DNA of 36,208 nt. Origin: Candidatus Krumholzibacteriota bacterium. Lineage in GTDB: Bacteria > Krumholzibacteriota > Krumholzibacteriia > LZORAL124-64-63. Within the stretch, counting starts at the first letter, position 1. Each line of letters begins with the position of its first letter. The stretch covers positions 1-36,208 of the forward strand of contig JAJRWA010000010.1 in assembly GCA_024277025.1 (NCBI GenBank), written 5' to 3'. The notes under the pieces are model-generated. The model did not search any database. It was not told the DNA's origin and was given only the letters and a program-made list of their open reading frames with translations. A program made the translations under genes and the position numbers. Shown one piece after another: positions 15,900 to 24,931 of this stretch.

Positions 15900-16007
15900 A
15901 GACACCATGATAGCCATTCGGCTTCGCGCCCGCATCGCCCCGGGTACGTCCCGCCCGCAAGGGCTGATTTGCACTACCGGTGAGGGCCGGACTATTATTC
16001 CCGAATC

Positions 16008-17276
16008 ATGAATACACTCCGCATACATGGACCCGTGCTGGTCGCCCTGGTGGCCGTCGTCTTCATCGCCTTCGGGCGCCTGACCGCGACGCCTGTCTGG
16101 GACGCGCTGGACATGAGGATCATCTGTGATGCCCACGCGCTGTCCCTGAACCCGTCGGCCATGTTCAATCATCTGGGATTCTACTTCAGTCAGCCGCTGT
16201 TGCAACTGGCCTTCCTGGCCGAGTACCATTTTTTCGGCGTGGACATCACGGGCTATCTGGTGCTGAACCTCCTGGTGCACGCCTTCAATTCCTTCATGGT
16301 CTACATGCTGGTCAACATGCTCTTTCCGCAGCGCAACATGGCGGTGCTGTCCGGTTTGCTGTTCGCGCTGGCCGTCGGCAGCTACGGCCGGGTCTTCATG
16401 AGCATCCATCAGCTGGAGAGCCTGCTGCTGGCCGGGTTGCACCTGCTGGTCCTCTATTTCTTCATCCGCAACGATTTCCGGCGCGACGGCCGCGTGCTGT
16501 CGCCGCTGTTCCTGGCCGGGCTGGTGCTGTTCCTGCTGACCGGACTGACCAAGAACGCTTCGCTCAGCCTGGTCGGCTGCCTGGTGGCCTACAAGGTGTT
16601 CTTCTTCCGGCACCGGGCCAGCCGGGCGGTCCTGTCGCCGGATATCCTGGTCTTCCTGGTGGTGGGGGTCCTGTTCTACTTCGGTCAGCAGCAATGGGGC
16701 TACCGGCACCCGACGATTTTCGCCGATACGTCCGGCGACGGCTATTTCAGCCTGCTCTCGTTGAAGAACATCTTCCGCTACCTGAATCTGATGTTCTTTC
16801 CCATGCAGCAGAGTCCCATGCTGGCAACAGCCCCGGATCCTATCGTCTGGATCTACAAGGGGCGGGTCGTGATCAGGGTCCTGCTCACTTTGTCGATCGT
16901 CTCCTACAGTTTCTTCGGTTTTGTCTTCGGCAGCCGCGCCATCCGGTTCTTCATCGCCTGGACCTACATCACGCTCCTGCCCTTCACCAGCCACAGTGCT
17001 TCAGGGGAATGGCTGAACCTGAGCCACCTCTATCTGACCTCGCTCGGGTTCTGCGTTGTGCTGGCCGCCGGCGCCAACGGCACCAGCGCCCTGCTGCGCC
17101 GCCGCACCTGGCGACGCTTCATGCCGTATCTGGTGCCTGCCTATTTCGCCGTGATCTCGCTGGGTGTGGCCTGGAAACTGGATGCCAAGAACAAGGCCAT
17201 CGCCGCCCACGCCGATACGGCCGCCATGCGGGCCGAGATGACCCGCACCTGCGGCCGGGACCACGCCGAACGCTGA
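16008..17276 (+). CDS. polytopic membrane protein, GT-C-like, function unknown
   Basis: 422 residues, about ten hydrophobic segments from residue 9 onward, separated by short loops, with a polar Lys/Arg-rich C-terminal tail (KLDAKNKAIAAHADTAAMRA). The first loop (WDALDMRIICDAHALSLNPS) has acidic residues where GT-C glycosyltransferases carry theirs, and HLGFYFSQPLLQL resembles loops of O-mannosyltransferase-like families, but I do not see a decisive motif. It starts at ATG 16008 with only a weak purine-rich site. The nearest functional parallel in the window is the GT39-like gene at 9198. Real gene, tentative class. Confidence 0.75.
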   Translation: MNTLRIHGPVLVALVAVVFIAFGRLTATPVWDALDMRIICDAHALSLNPSAMFNHLGFYFSQPLLQLAFLAEYHFFGVDITGYLVLNLLVHAFNSFMVYMLVNMLFPQRNMAVLSGLLFALAVGSYGRVFMSIHQLESLLLAGLHLLVLYFFIRNDFRRDGRVLSPLFLAGLVLFLLTGLTKNASLSLVGCLVAYKVFFFRHRASRAVLSPDILVFLVVGVLFYFGQQQWGYRHPTIFADTSGDGYFSLLSLKNIFRYLNLMFFPMQQSPMLATAPDPIVWIYKGRVVIRVLLTLSIVSYSFFGFVFGSRAIRFFIAWTYITLLPFTSHSASGEWLNLSHLYLTSLGFCVVLAAGANGTSALLRRRTWRRFMPYLVPAYFAVISLGVAWKLDAKNKAIAAHADTAAMRAEMTRTCGRDHAER

Positions 17277-17284
17277 CCGTCCGG

Positions 17285-17312
17285 TTGACAGGTTCACCCC
17301 TCAGTGGATAAT
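17285..17312 (+). promoter_or_regulatory. sigma70-type promoter for the Vps62-like gene
   Basis: TTGACA at 17285-17290, a 16-bp spacer, and GATAAT at 17307-17312 form a near-consensus promoter. Transcription would begin near 17319, about 33 nt before the ATG at 17352, leaving room for the GGAGGG ribosome site. It lies wholly in the gap after the preceding membrane-protein gene. Confidence 0.6.
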
Positions 17313-17351
17313 GCAGGTTCGCCGCGCAAGCTCTGCCATCGGAGGGAATCA

Positions 17352-18842
17352 ATGAAAAACACACTGCTGTTGCTGTCGGCCCTGGGCTGGATTCTGGTCG
17401 CAGCCCACCCTGGTCAGGCTGCCGACTGCTGCGACATTGAACAGGGGTTCCAGAGAATCTGGTCAGGCACTGACCCGATCATGGGTTTCGCCGAGCTGGC
17501 CGCCTACTGCGGCCCCGTTCTGTGGTACTCCGGTGATGAGCCAAACCTGGAGGGCGCCAAAGGCAAAGACATCCGCATGCCGACCAATTTCCCCTTCGAG
17601 GACCAGCCGGACGCGCCGGTCGTCTACTATCGTGTGCGCACGCTCCTGCGACGCGGTGACCTGGCCGGCGACGCGATCTATTCGCCGAGTGACGACCGCC
17701 TCAAGACCCAGATCGATCTGAGTGTCCTGGTCGGCATCGACCTCGACTACTTCTACTACTACCCGAGCGAAGAGGGCATGGGCGCCCACAAGCACGATGT
17801 GGAAGCCACCTACTTCAAGATTTTCGTCCACCATTGCGAGGGGTGCAGCGAACCCCACTACGCCCTGTATGTCGAACGCACCATTGCCAAGGCCCACGGC
17901 CTGCAGTGGTACGACAACACCCTGGTCACCGACAAGTACACCGAGTTCCCCATGACCATCCTGGTCGAGGAAGGCAAACACGCCAGTTGTACGGACAAGA
18001 ATCATGACGGTGTCTACACTCCCACTTTCGACGTGAACCGGCGTATCAACGACGCCTGGGGCGTGCGCGACATCATGCGGGGCGGCGGCCTGTACAGCGG
18101 CGGTTTCCAGGCCTGGATGGCCAAGACCAGGACGCCGCAGTACCGGGTCTTCCCGCCCCTGCCGGCAGACAGCCCGCTGCGCGGCCCCTTCACCGAGAAC
18201 GGAATCTACGCTCCGGACAACGCCGTCTATCAAGTGCGGCCCTTCCCCCGCCCGGAAGAGGTCGACACGGTCGCCGAGCCGACGCTGCTGCACTTTATCG
18301 ATGACAAGGGCGACGAGAACTGGCCGGAGGTGCTGGACGCCAACGATCTGCGGGCGGTGACGCGCTGGATGGACGAGGAGCGGTTCATCAACTCCCTGTC
18401 CATCGCCTACCGGGTCGAGGGCCTGAACCACGGCGGCCGCGACGTGACTGACGGCTTCTCCTTCGCTTTCCCCCTGCTGATCGTCAAGAATGTCGCCGAC
18501 CCGGTCGCCGGCGGCTGGTTTGTCAATCGTATCTACTTTAAAGACAAGGGGTTGCGTGACTTCGCCTGGAACCTGCTCTACACGACCAGCGCCTCGCGCT
18601 GGGTGGATGGCTACTTTGCCGTCGGCTGGGAGTGGGACGAGGATGACTTTGGCACCACCCACACCGACGGCATGACCGAAACCGGGGTCAAATTCAGGCT
18701 GAACATGAGCCACACCCCCCTGAAGTTCCTGTCCAAACTGGGCACCGATTTCTGGGGTGTGCGCGTGGGCGTCAAGAACAAGGGCGTCTTCAACTGGAAC
18801 GAGATCGGCTACGCGATCGAAGTCGGCGCGGGCGTCTGGTAG
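17352..18842 (+). CDS. secreted Vps62-like protein with possible calcium loop
   Basis: 496 residues. The ATG at 17352 has GGAGGGAATCA before it and starts a clear signal peptide (MKNTLLLLSALGWILVAAHP, cleavage about residue 23), then a mature N-terminus with adjacent cysteines (DCCDIEQGF). The central part has a His/Asp pattern reminiscent of the Vps62/DUF946 family: HKHDVEATYFKI (146-157) and LVEEGKHASC (204-213), where that family has HxGDWE and a GxHA motif. DKNHDGVYTP (215-224) resembles a calcium-binding loop. The last 60 residues alternate like beta strands and end in Trp, as outer-membrane or surface proteins do. Activity unknown; the Vps62 relation is my judgement from motif spacing. 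Confidence 0.7.
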   Translation: MKNTLLLLSALGWILVAAHPGQAADCCDIEQGFQRIWSGTDPIMGFAELAAYCGPVLWYSGDEPNLEGAKGKDIRMPTNFPFEDQPDAPVVYYRVRTLLRRGDLAGDAIYSPSDDRLKTQIDLSVLVGIDLDYFYYYPSEEGMGAHKHDVEATYFKIFVHHCEGCSEPHYALYVERTIAKAHGLQWYDNTLVTDKYTEFPMTILVEEGKHASCTDKNHDGVYTPTFDVNRRINDAWGVRDIMRGGGLYSGGFQAWMAKTRTPQYRVFPPLPADSPLRGPFTENGIYAPDNAVYQVRPFPRPEEVDTVAEPTLLHFIDDKGDENWPEVLDANDLRAVTRWMDEERFINSLSIAYRVEGLNHGGRDVTDGFSFAFPLLIVKNVADPVAGGWFVNRIYFKDKGLRDFAWNLLYTTSASRWVDGYFAVGWEWDEDDFGTTHTDGMTETGVKFRLNMSHTPLKFLSKLGTDFWGVRVGVKNKGVFNWNEIGYAIEVGAGVW

Positions 18843-18971
18843 CCTGTCCGGCCGAATCGGGTTGTTGTCGCGGCCCGTCCTGATATCTTGTCGGTAGAAA
18901 TTACAGGCCTGCTCCAGCACTCGCGGGGCGGGCCTGAACACCAAGCGCCTCTTTCTTGCGAGGAGACGGAA

Positions 18972-20063
18972 ATGGCCAAGTACAGGATCGGTTGGATGCC
19001 CGGCGACGGCGTGGGTGTCGATGTGATGGACGCCACACGGATCGTGCTGGACAAACTGGGTTTCGACGCCGAATACGTGCACGGGGACATCGGCTGGGAG
19101 TTCTGGCAGAAAGAAGCGAACCCCCTGCCGGATCGCACTATCGAGATGCTCAACAACGTGGACGCGTCACTGTTCGGCGCCATCACCAGCCTGCCCAAGG
19201 AGGAGGCCGAAGCCGCCCTCGTGCCCGAACTGCGGGGCACCGGCAAGGTGTACCGCAGCCCCATCGTGCGCCTGCGCCAGGAATTCAACCTGCGCACGAA
19301 TCTGCGCCCCTGCAAGGCCTACCCCGGCAACCCGCTCAACTTCAGGGACGGCCTTGATCTGGTGGTCTTCCGCCAGAACACAGAAGGCCTTTACATGGGC
19401 GTGGAATACCACCCCCTGCCCCAGGATGTGCGGGACAAGCTGATCGAAACGCACCCCTCGCAAATGGCCACCCTCGACGGCACGGCCAACGAGGACATCG
19501 CCATCTCGACCCGCATCTTCACGCGCAAGGGCTGCCAGCAGATCGTGCGCGACGGCTTCGAGTACGCCAGGAAGTTCGGCTACAAGAGCGTGACCATCGT
19601 CGAGAAGCCGAACGTGGTGCGCGAGACCAGCGGCCTGATGGTGCGCGAGGCCCGCAAGATCGCCGAGGAATACCCCGGCATCGAGCTGTGGGAAACCAAC
19701 ATCGACGCCATGTGCATGTGGCTGGTGAAGAACCCCCAGGACTACGGCGTGCTGGTTTCCAGCAACATGTTCGGTGATATCGTCAGTGACCTGTGCGCCC
19801 AGCTCGTGGGCGGCCTGGGCTTTGCCTGCAGCGGCAACATCGGTGACAAGGTGGCTGTGTTCGAGCCCAGTCACGGCTCGGCACCCAAGTACGTGGGGAT
19901 GAACAAGGTCAACCCCATCGCCATGATCCTGTCGGCCAAGATGATGCTCGACCATCTGGGTGAAGCGGATATGGCCGAACGCCTGGAAAACGCCGTGGCG
20001 GCGGTGATCGCCGCCGGCGAGGTTCGCACCTATGACATGGGTGGCAGCAGCACCACGACCTAG
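18972..20063 (+). CDS. isocitrate/isopropylmalate dehydrogenase family enzyme
   Basis: 363 residues from the ATG at 18972 (GAGGAGACGGAA precedes it). A beta-decarboxylating NAD(P)-dependent dehydrogenase: MPGDGVGVDVMDATRIVL at the N-terminus, the substrate arginines in SPIVRLRQEFNLRTNLRP, FRQNTEGLYMGVEY, the lysine in TIVEKPNVVRE, the metal aspartates in SNMFGDIVSDLCAQLVGG, and the cofactor loop EPSHGSAPKYVGMNKVNP. It may act on isocitrate (TCA cycle), homoisocitrate or 3-isopropylmalate; absence of leuBCD or lys neighbours favours an NAD-type isocitrate dehydrogenase, but this is inference. Monocistronic, closed by a strong terminator. Confidence 0.9.
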   Translation: MAKYRIGWMPGDGVGVDVMDATRIVLDKLGFDAEYVHGDIGWEFWQKEANPLPDRTIEMLNNVDASLFGAITSLPKEEAEAALVPELRGTGKVYRSPIVRLRQEFNLRTNLRPCKAYPGNPLNFRDGLDLVVFRQNTEGLYMGVEYHPLPQDVRDKLIETHPSQMATLDGTANEDIAISTRIFTRKGCQQIVRDGFEYARKFGYKSVTIVEKPNVVRETSGLMVREARKIAEEYPGIELWETNIDAMCMWLVKNPQDYGVLVSSNMFGDIVSDLCAQLVGGLGFACSGNIGDKVAVFEPSHGSAPKYVGMNKVNPIAMILSAKMMLDHLGEADMAERLENAVAAVIAAGEVRTYDMGGSSTTT

Positions 20064-20110
20064 ATGGCGGAGGCCGTGGCCGCCAGATGCTAGCGGCCTG
20101 ATTCTCCGGT

Positions 20111-20145
20111 AGCCGCGCCCGTTTGACCGGGCGCGGCTTTTTTTT
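20111..20145 (+). terminator. rho-independent terminator after the dehydrogenase gene
   Basis: A perfect 11-bp GC-rich stem, AGCCGCGCCCG (20111-20121) with CGGGCGCGGCT (20128-20138), closes a six-base loop and is followed by eight T residues (20138-20145). It lies 48 bp after the dehydrogenase stop and isolates it from the kinase gene. Textbook form. Confidence 0.93.
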
Positions 20146-20154
20146 GCACGCAGC

Positions 20155-20188
20155 TAGGCAGATATCCCCGGCAGGTATATGATACCTG
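20155..20188 (+). promoter_or_regulatory. promoter with palindromic operator before the hybrid kinase
   Basis: A perfect inverted repeat CAGGTAT-ATG-ATACCTG (20172-20188) contains a -10-like TATGAT (20178-20183); a weak -35, TAGGCA (20155-20160), stands 17 bp upstream. Transcription would begin next to the GGAGG ribosome site at 20191. A repressor bound to the repeat would block the -10 box. Repeat certain, function inferred. Confidence 0.45.
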
Positions 20189-20201
20189 TGGGAGGTTTGA
20201 G

Positions 20202-22985
20202 TTGGTGAACAAGGACAACGACGATTCCGGCGCCGGAGAGGAGTGGTTCCGCAAGGTATTCTCCCGGTTGCCCCTGCCCTGCCACTCCCTCAACCATGAG
20301 GGCTGTATTCAGGAGGTCAACCAGGCCTGGCTGGAGCTGTTGGGGTACGAACGGAAAGCGGTCATTGGCCAGCCTTTTCGGCAGTTCATTGCCCCGGGCT
20401 ACATTCGCCAGTTTACAGGCAACTTCAAGGAGCTTCAGTCCGGCAAGCGCGTTGGCGCCAAGATCATGGGCCTGGTCCGCAACAACGGCTCCGAAGTGAC
20501 CGTCGAGGCCGACGTGTCGGCGGACTTCGACGAGGACGGCACACTTGAGAACACCTACGCCGTCCTGCGCGACGTCTCGAACCTGCCCCGGGATGCCCGG
20601 CAACAAGGCAATCTGGCCCGCCGCCACACCCTGATTCTCAACGCGACACCCGGCGCCATTGTCGGCTTCGATGTCAACGGCAAGGTGACCTTTGCCAACC
20701 CGGCCACCGAACAGCTGACCGGCTGGGGGCCCCAGGACCTGCAGGGTATCGGCCTGCATGAGCATCTCCATGGCCGCAACCCCGACGGCACGCCCAATCC
20801 GGCCAGCGAATGCGCCACCTGCCTGGCCCTGGAGCAGCGGGAGACCGCCCATGGCGAAGCCTGGTTCCAACACCGGGACGGCCACTTTTTTGCGGTTGAG
20901 TTCCACACACAGCCGTACTTCGTCGACGGCGCCTACATGGGCGGCGTGATCAGCTTTTCGGACATCACCGAACGGAAAGAGGCCCAGGAAAAGCTGCGGC
21001 AGAGCGAGGAGATGCTGCGGCACCTGTTCCAGAACGCGCCGGTGGCCCTGTGGCGGGAGGACTTCTCGCAGGTCAGGGCATTCTGCGACAGGCTGATGGC
21101 TGACGGTGTCACCGATCTGGACCTGCACCTGCGCAACAACCCGCAGGACCTGCAGACGTGCATGTCTCTGGTCGGGATCAAGGACGTGAATCAGGCCACC
21201 CTCGACATGCACGGCGCGTCGTCCCTGGCGGAGTTGTCGGGCAACCTGCCGGCCATCCTGACTGACGAGGCCATCGGTGTCTTCCGGCGGGAGATAGTTG
21301 CCATGGCCCACGGCCTGGCCGGATTCGAAGCACCGACCACGGTCAGGACCTTGACCGGAGAACCGCGGTCGGTCATGTTCAGGGTCTTCCGCGACGTGTC
21401 CGGTGAAAAAAGCGATATGGCCTACGTGGCCCTGATGGATCTGACCGAGGCGCGCCGGGTAGAGGAGCTGAATACACGCCTGGTGACAGCCATCGAACAG
21501 TCCGCCGACAGCGTGATCATCACGGACCGGGACGGCAACATCCAGTACTGCAACCCCGCCTTTGAACACCTTTCCGGCTACAGCCGGGACGATGTCCTGG
21601 GCCAAAACCCGCGGCTCCTGAAGAGCGGGCACCACGACGACCGCTTCTACCGCGACTTGTGGCAGGAGATCACTGCCGGCCGCGTGTGGGTGGGCCACTT
21701 CAAGAACCGCAACAAGCAGGGTGAGATCTTCGAGGAAGACGGTTCCATCAGCCCGGTCTTCGATTCGAACGGCAACATCGTCAATTTTGTCGCGGTCAAG
21801 CGTGACGTGACCCATCAGTTGGCCCTGGAGCGACAGCTCGCCCAGTCCCAGAAAATGGAAGCGGTCGGGCAACTGGCCGGAGGGCTGGCCCACGACTTCA
21901 ACAACATCCTGCACGCCATGCTCGGGCATCTGGAATTTGCGATGACCGCCGGCGCCGAACCCGAGGAAGTCAGGAGTGAACTGGCGCTGATCCAGGGCGG
22001 GGTTGAGCACGCGGCCCAGTTGACCCGCCAGTTGCTGGCCTTCAGCCGCCGGCAGGTTCTGGAACTGCAGACCGTAGACCCCAACGATCTGGTCGCCCAG
22101 CTGCTGCAAATGGTCCGCCGGGTGATTGGCGAGGACATCGAGCTGGACTTCAGGCCCGGTACGATCGACGGGCGAATCCATGTGGATGCCGGCCAGATCG
22201 AGCAGGTGCTGCTCAACCTCTGCCTCAACGCCCGTGACGCGATGCCCGACGGCGGCACTCTGAAGATTTCGACGGATTTGGTCGAGGTCGACGCGGAATT
22301 TGTCGGAGCCCATCCCTGGGCCCGGTCAGGCGCCCATGTTCGCCTCGTCGTCAGTGACACCGGTTGCGGTATCGACCCGGCCGTCATGCCCCAGATTTTC
22401 GAACCGTTTTTCACGACCAAGCCCACCGGGCGCGGTACCGGACTGGGGCTGGCCACGGTCTACGGCACCATCAAGCAGCACGGCGGCATGATCCTGGTGG
22501 AAAGCGACCCGGGCCAGGGCGCGACCTTCACCATCTACCTGCCGGTCAGCAGCGCGCTGGATGGAGATCCTGCCGCGGCCGAATCGACCGCCCCGGCCCC
22601 CGGCGGATCCGAAACGATCCTCCTGGCCGAGGATGACAGCGCGGTCCGCAACGTCGTCAGCCGTATCCTCAGGCGCGCCGGCTACCAGGTTCTGGAAGCG
22701 GAGAACGGCCAGATCGCCCTGGACATCTTCGCCGAGCACGGCGACCGCATTGATCTGGCCCTGCTGGATCTGGTGATGCCCGTGGTGGGCGGGCCGGAGG
22801 TCGCCCGGGAGATCCAGCGCGTGCGGCCCGCGGTACGCATCCTGTTCAATACCGGCTACAGCGAGGACGCCATCCTGGGACGCCTCGGGCCGGACTCGAA
22901 AGCACCGTTGCTGATGAAACCGCACGACCCGCGGGACCTGCTGGTCAGTGTGCGCGAGTTGCTGGACGACAGGCCCCGCGGCTGA
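20202..22985 (+). CDS. multi-PAS hybrid histidine kinase with C-terminal receiver
   Basis: 927 residues, no membrane segment, so a cytoplasmic sensor. Three clear PAS domains lie at about 15-125, 140-258 (with CATC, a possible redox or metal site at 204-207) and 425-535; 270-415 is a further PAS-like module. The HisKA phospho-acceptor is H564 in GGLAHDFNNIL. The ATPase has the N box LNLCLNARDAMPDGG, DTGCGI (719-724) and TGRGTGLGLA. A receiver domain follows (805-925; D856 in LLDLVMP, lysine in LLMKP). Start is TTG 20202 or GTG 20205; GGAGG suits both. Signal and output partner unknown; the receiver could relay to the HDOD-GGDEF protein or another regulator. Convergent with the DUF3179 gene, 5 bp apart. 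Confidence 0.94.
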   Translation: MVNKDNDDSGAGEEWFRKVFSRLPLPCHSLNHEGCIQEVNQAWLELLGYERKAVIGQPFRQFIAPGYIRQFTGNFKELQSGKRVGAKIMGLVRNNGSEVTVEADVSADFDEDGTLENTYAVLRDVSNLPRDARQQGNLARRHTLILNATPGAIVGFDVNGKVTFANPATEQLTGWGPQDLQGIGLHEHLHGRNPDGTPNPASECATCLALEQRETAHGEAWFQHRDGHFFAVEFHTQPYFVDGAYMGGVISFSDITERKEAQEKLRQSEEMLRHLFQNAPVALWREDFSQVRAFCDRLMADGVTDLDLHLRNNPQDLQTCMSLVGIKDVNQATLDMHGASSLAELSGNLPAILTDEAIGVFRREIVAMAHGLAGFEAPTTVRTLTGEPRSVMFRVFRDVSGEKSDMAYVALMDLTEARRVEELNTRLVTAIEQSADSVIITDRDGNIQYCNPAFEHLSGYSRDDVLGQNPRLLKSGHHDDRFYRDLWQEITAGRVWVGHFKNRNKQGEIFEEDGSISPVFDSNGNIVNFVAVKRDVTHQLALERQLAQSQKMEAVGQLAGGLAHDFNNILHAMLGHLEFAMTAGAEPEEVRSELALIQGGVEHAAQLTRQLLAFSRRQVLELQTVDPNDLVAQLLQMVRRVIGEDIELDFRPGTIDGRIHVDAGQIEQVLLNLCLNARDAMPDGGTLKISTDLVEVDAEFVGAHPWARSGAHVRLVVSDTGCGIDPAVMPQIFEPFFTTKPTGRGTGLGLATVYGTIKQHGGMILVESDPGQGATFTIYLPVSSALDGDPAAAESTAPAPGGSETILLAEDDSAVRNVVSRILRRAGYQVLEAENGQIALDIFAEHGDRIDLALLDLVMPVVGGPEVAREIQRVRPAVRILFNTGYSEDAILGRLGPDSKAPLLMKPHDPRDLLVSVRELLDDRPRG

Positions 22986-22990
22986 GCCGG

Positions 22991-23905
22991 TCAGTCCACG
23001 ACTTCGGTGCGCGGGAAGTAGGTGCTCCAGGCGAACCAATAGGCGGTACGCACGATCAGCTCGGCCCCGGTGTCCGTGCGCACGGCCCGCAGACCGCCAT
23101 CCGGCTCCCGGCTGACCCGCACCGTCACGTCTCCCATTTTCGCCGTTACCGGCTTGCCCACGACCACCGCGCCGTCGGCCACCGCCAGACTGTGCGGCCC
23201 CAGCAGCACGCCGTGCACCAGGCTCTTGCCCGGCAGGCGGTCCTGCAGCCAGATCGTGCGGAACAAGCCCGTCTTCTCCGGGTCGGCGTAGTAGCTCTCA
23301 TAGCCGGATGACTTGATTTCCTCGCTTTTCTTCAGCACCCGCGTGTCCGGATGGGCCTTTGACCACTCCGCCCAGGTGGTCTGCACGACCGGAATCATCT
23401 CCAGCCGGGTGCCCTTGTATTCCCCGTCCAGACACTCGCCCGTGACATGGCTCCACAGTGAGCCGGTCTCCTTGTCCTGCATGATCAGGCTGTTGCGCCA
23501 CAGCTTGCCCGAGACAATGAAAGTCAGAGTGTGATCGCCGACCTGGCGGACGTGCACGACGCCCGTATGGCAAAGCGGTCACCAGGTGGCGGCAATGGCC
23601 GTCCCGTCGAAAGTGTCGTTGACGATTTCGTGACGGTCCAGCTGCCAGGTCGACCAGCAGACCGCGTCGTCGTCGCGGGCCAGGCCGAGCACCGGCTCCT
23701 CGGGCGACATCTGGGCCGCGGCGGCCTTGCCGGTCAGGTACTCGGGGTCCAGGATGGCCGGGATACCGTCCGGCGGCAGCAGCGTGTACATCTTGTCGCT
23801 GTCGAATTCACCGTATACTTCGGGTTTCTGGTGCTGGGCGTTCGCGGCGACGGCCAGCAGGGCGACAGTCAGCGTGATCAGCAGCGGGATCCGTTTGGTC
23901 GGCAT
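22991..23905 (-). CDS. DUF3179 protein, candidate selenoprotein (UGA-encoded U in UxxC)
   Basis: Read through UGA at 23581-23579, this is one 304-residue DUF3179 (PF11376-type) protein: signal peptide (about 1-23, MPTKRIPLLITLTVALLAV), DGIPAILDPEYL, RHEIVNDTFDGTAIAATW, U109, PLCHTGVV, LTFIVSGKLWRNSLIMQDKE, TGSLWSHVTGE, TTWAEWSKAHPDTRVL and the C-terminal YWFAWSTYFPRTEVVD. The family normally has CPLC here, so the UGA replaces the first Cys of CxxC, giving UPLC. No other lesion occurs; 195 conserved codons follow in the same frame. A SECIS-like hairpin starts 13 nt after the UGA. Start ATG 23905 has AAGGAGCAGAAC. Predicted exported; the function of the family is unknown, and a redox or metal role is inferred from UxxC. 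If UGA is not recoded the gene yields a useless 108-residue stub, that is, a one-lesion pseudogene. Confidence 0.88.
23547..23565 (-). promoter_or_regulatory. bSECIS-like hairpin in the DUF3179 gene
   Basis: On the minus strand CGGGCGU (23565-23559) pairs with ACGUCCG (23553-23547), a 7-bp stem with one G-U pair and the five-base loop CGUGC. The loop has G at position two and begins 20 nt after the UGA, within the published bacterial SECIS window. Its placement matches what SelB requires. Folding judged by eye. Confidence 0.6.
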
Positions 23906-24076
23906 GTTCTGCTCCTTGGCACGGGATGTCCGGGGTCGTAGTCATTCTATGAAATTGCGGCGCTTCTGGCACTGGCTTGGTTGCCCGGCCGCGACATCCG
24001 CAGCCCGCGCCGCTTGTTCCCGGTCGCGACGGCTGTTAGCATGCAGCCCTGATCACACTCAACCAACTGGTGAGCC

Positions 24077-24931
24077 ATGAGTATCGGTCGAGCCCACATC
24101 AAGGATGCCCGCGGTGTTCCCCTTCCCGGCGGACCCTACCGCAAGGTTGTCTCGCTGGTGCCCAGCCTGACCGAGACGGTTTTCGGACTCGGTGCCGGGG
24201 AGCGTCTGGCCGGACGCACGGTCTACTGCTGCGAGCCGCGCGGAACCGTCCGCGAGGTGCCCACCTTCGGCGGCACCAAGAACCCGGATGTGCCAGGTAT
24301 TATCGCAGCCCAACCCGACCTGGTGCTGGCCTGCGTCGAGGAAAACCGGCCCGAGGATCTGGCTGCGATTGCCGAAGCCGGCATCGCCGTTTTTGCCGTC
24401 ATGCCGCGTTCCCTGGACGACGTGGCCGCCTTGCTGCGGGATTTCGGTATCCTGCTCGATGCGGGCAGCCCCGCCGGCCGGGCCATGTCCGACCTGACGG
24501 CGGCCCGCCTGGTCGCCGGCCGGTTCCGCTCCACCCAGGCCGCCCAGCTGCGCATCGCGACCCTGGTCTGGAAAAATCCCTGGCTGGCCGTCGGCGGCGG
24601 CAACCACATCAACGCCATGCTGACAGAGCTGGGTTTGCTCAACGTGCTGGACCGACAGGAGGGGTACTACGCCGTCAGTCTGGAAGATCTGGCCCGGCGC
24701 GAGCTGGATTTTGTCCTGCTGCCGGACGAACCCTTTCCCTTCACCCATCACGACAGCTGGTCATTGGCCGCAGCCGACGTCGTGCCTTCGCACAAGCGTG
24801 CGGTCCTGCTGGACGGCAAGCTGCTGTCCTGGTACGGCACCCGCACGGCCCGGAGTCTGCGGACGCTGGTCCGGCTACTGGCCACAAAAACGATCGCCGG
24901 CCGGGAGCCGCCGGCCGGTCAGGGTTTGTAG
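24077..24931 (+). CDS. helical-backbone metal receptor (BtuF/FecB-like, no signal peptide)
   Basis: 284 residues of the class III periplasmic-binding fold used for cobalamin, haem or iron-chelate ABC importers. Signatures: RKVVSLVPSLTETVFGLGAG at about 22-41, VPTFGGTKNPDVPGIIAAQPDLVLAC, and a C-terminal lobe with VGGGNHINAMLTELG. It has no visible signal peptide or lipobox and no permease or ATPase genes beside it, like the orphan cytoplasmic cobalamin-binding members of the family. Divergent from the DUF3179 gene (171 bp between); its last 13 bp overlap tail-to-tail with the M48 protease gene. Ligand unknown. Confidence 0.83.
   Translation: MSIGRAHIKDARGVPLPGGPYRKVVSLVPSLTETVFGLGAGERLAGRTVYCCEPRGTVREVPTFGGTKNPDVPGIIAAQPDLVLACVEENRPEDLAAIAEAGIAVFAVMPRSLDDVAALLRDFGILLDAGSPAGRAMSDLTAARLVAGRFRSTQAAQLRIATLVWKNPWLAVGGGNHINAMLTELGLLNVLDRQEGYYAVSLEDLARRELDFVLLPDEPFPFTHHDSWSLAAADVVPSHKRAVLLDGKLLSWYGTRTARSLRTLVRLLATKTIAGREPPAGQGL

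Noticed and set aside
23961..23995. TGGCAC...TTGC resembling a sigma54 promoter before the metal-receptor gene
   Set aside because: The GG and GC elements are not 10 bp apart as sigma54 requires.
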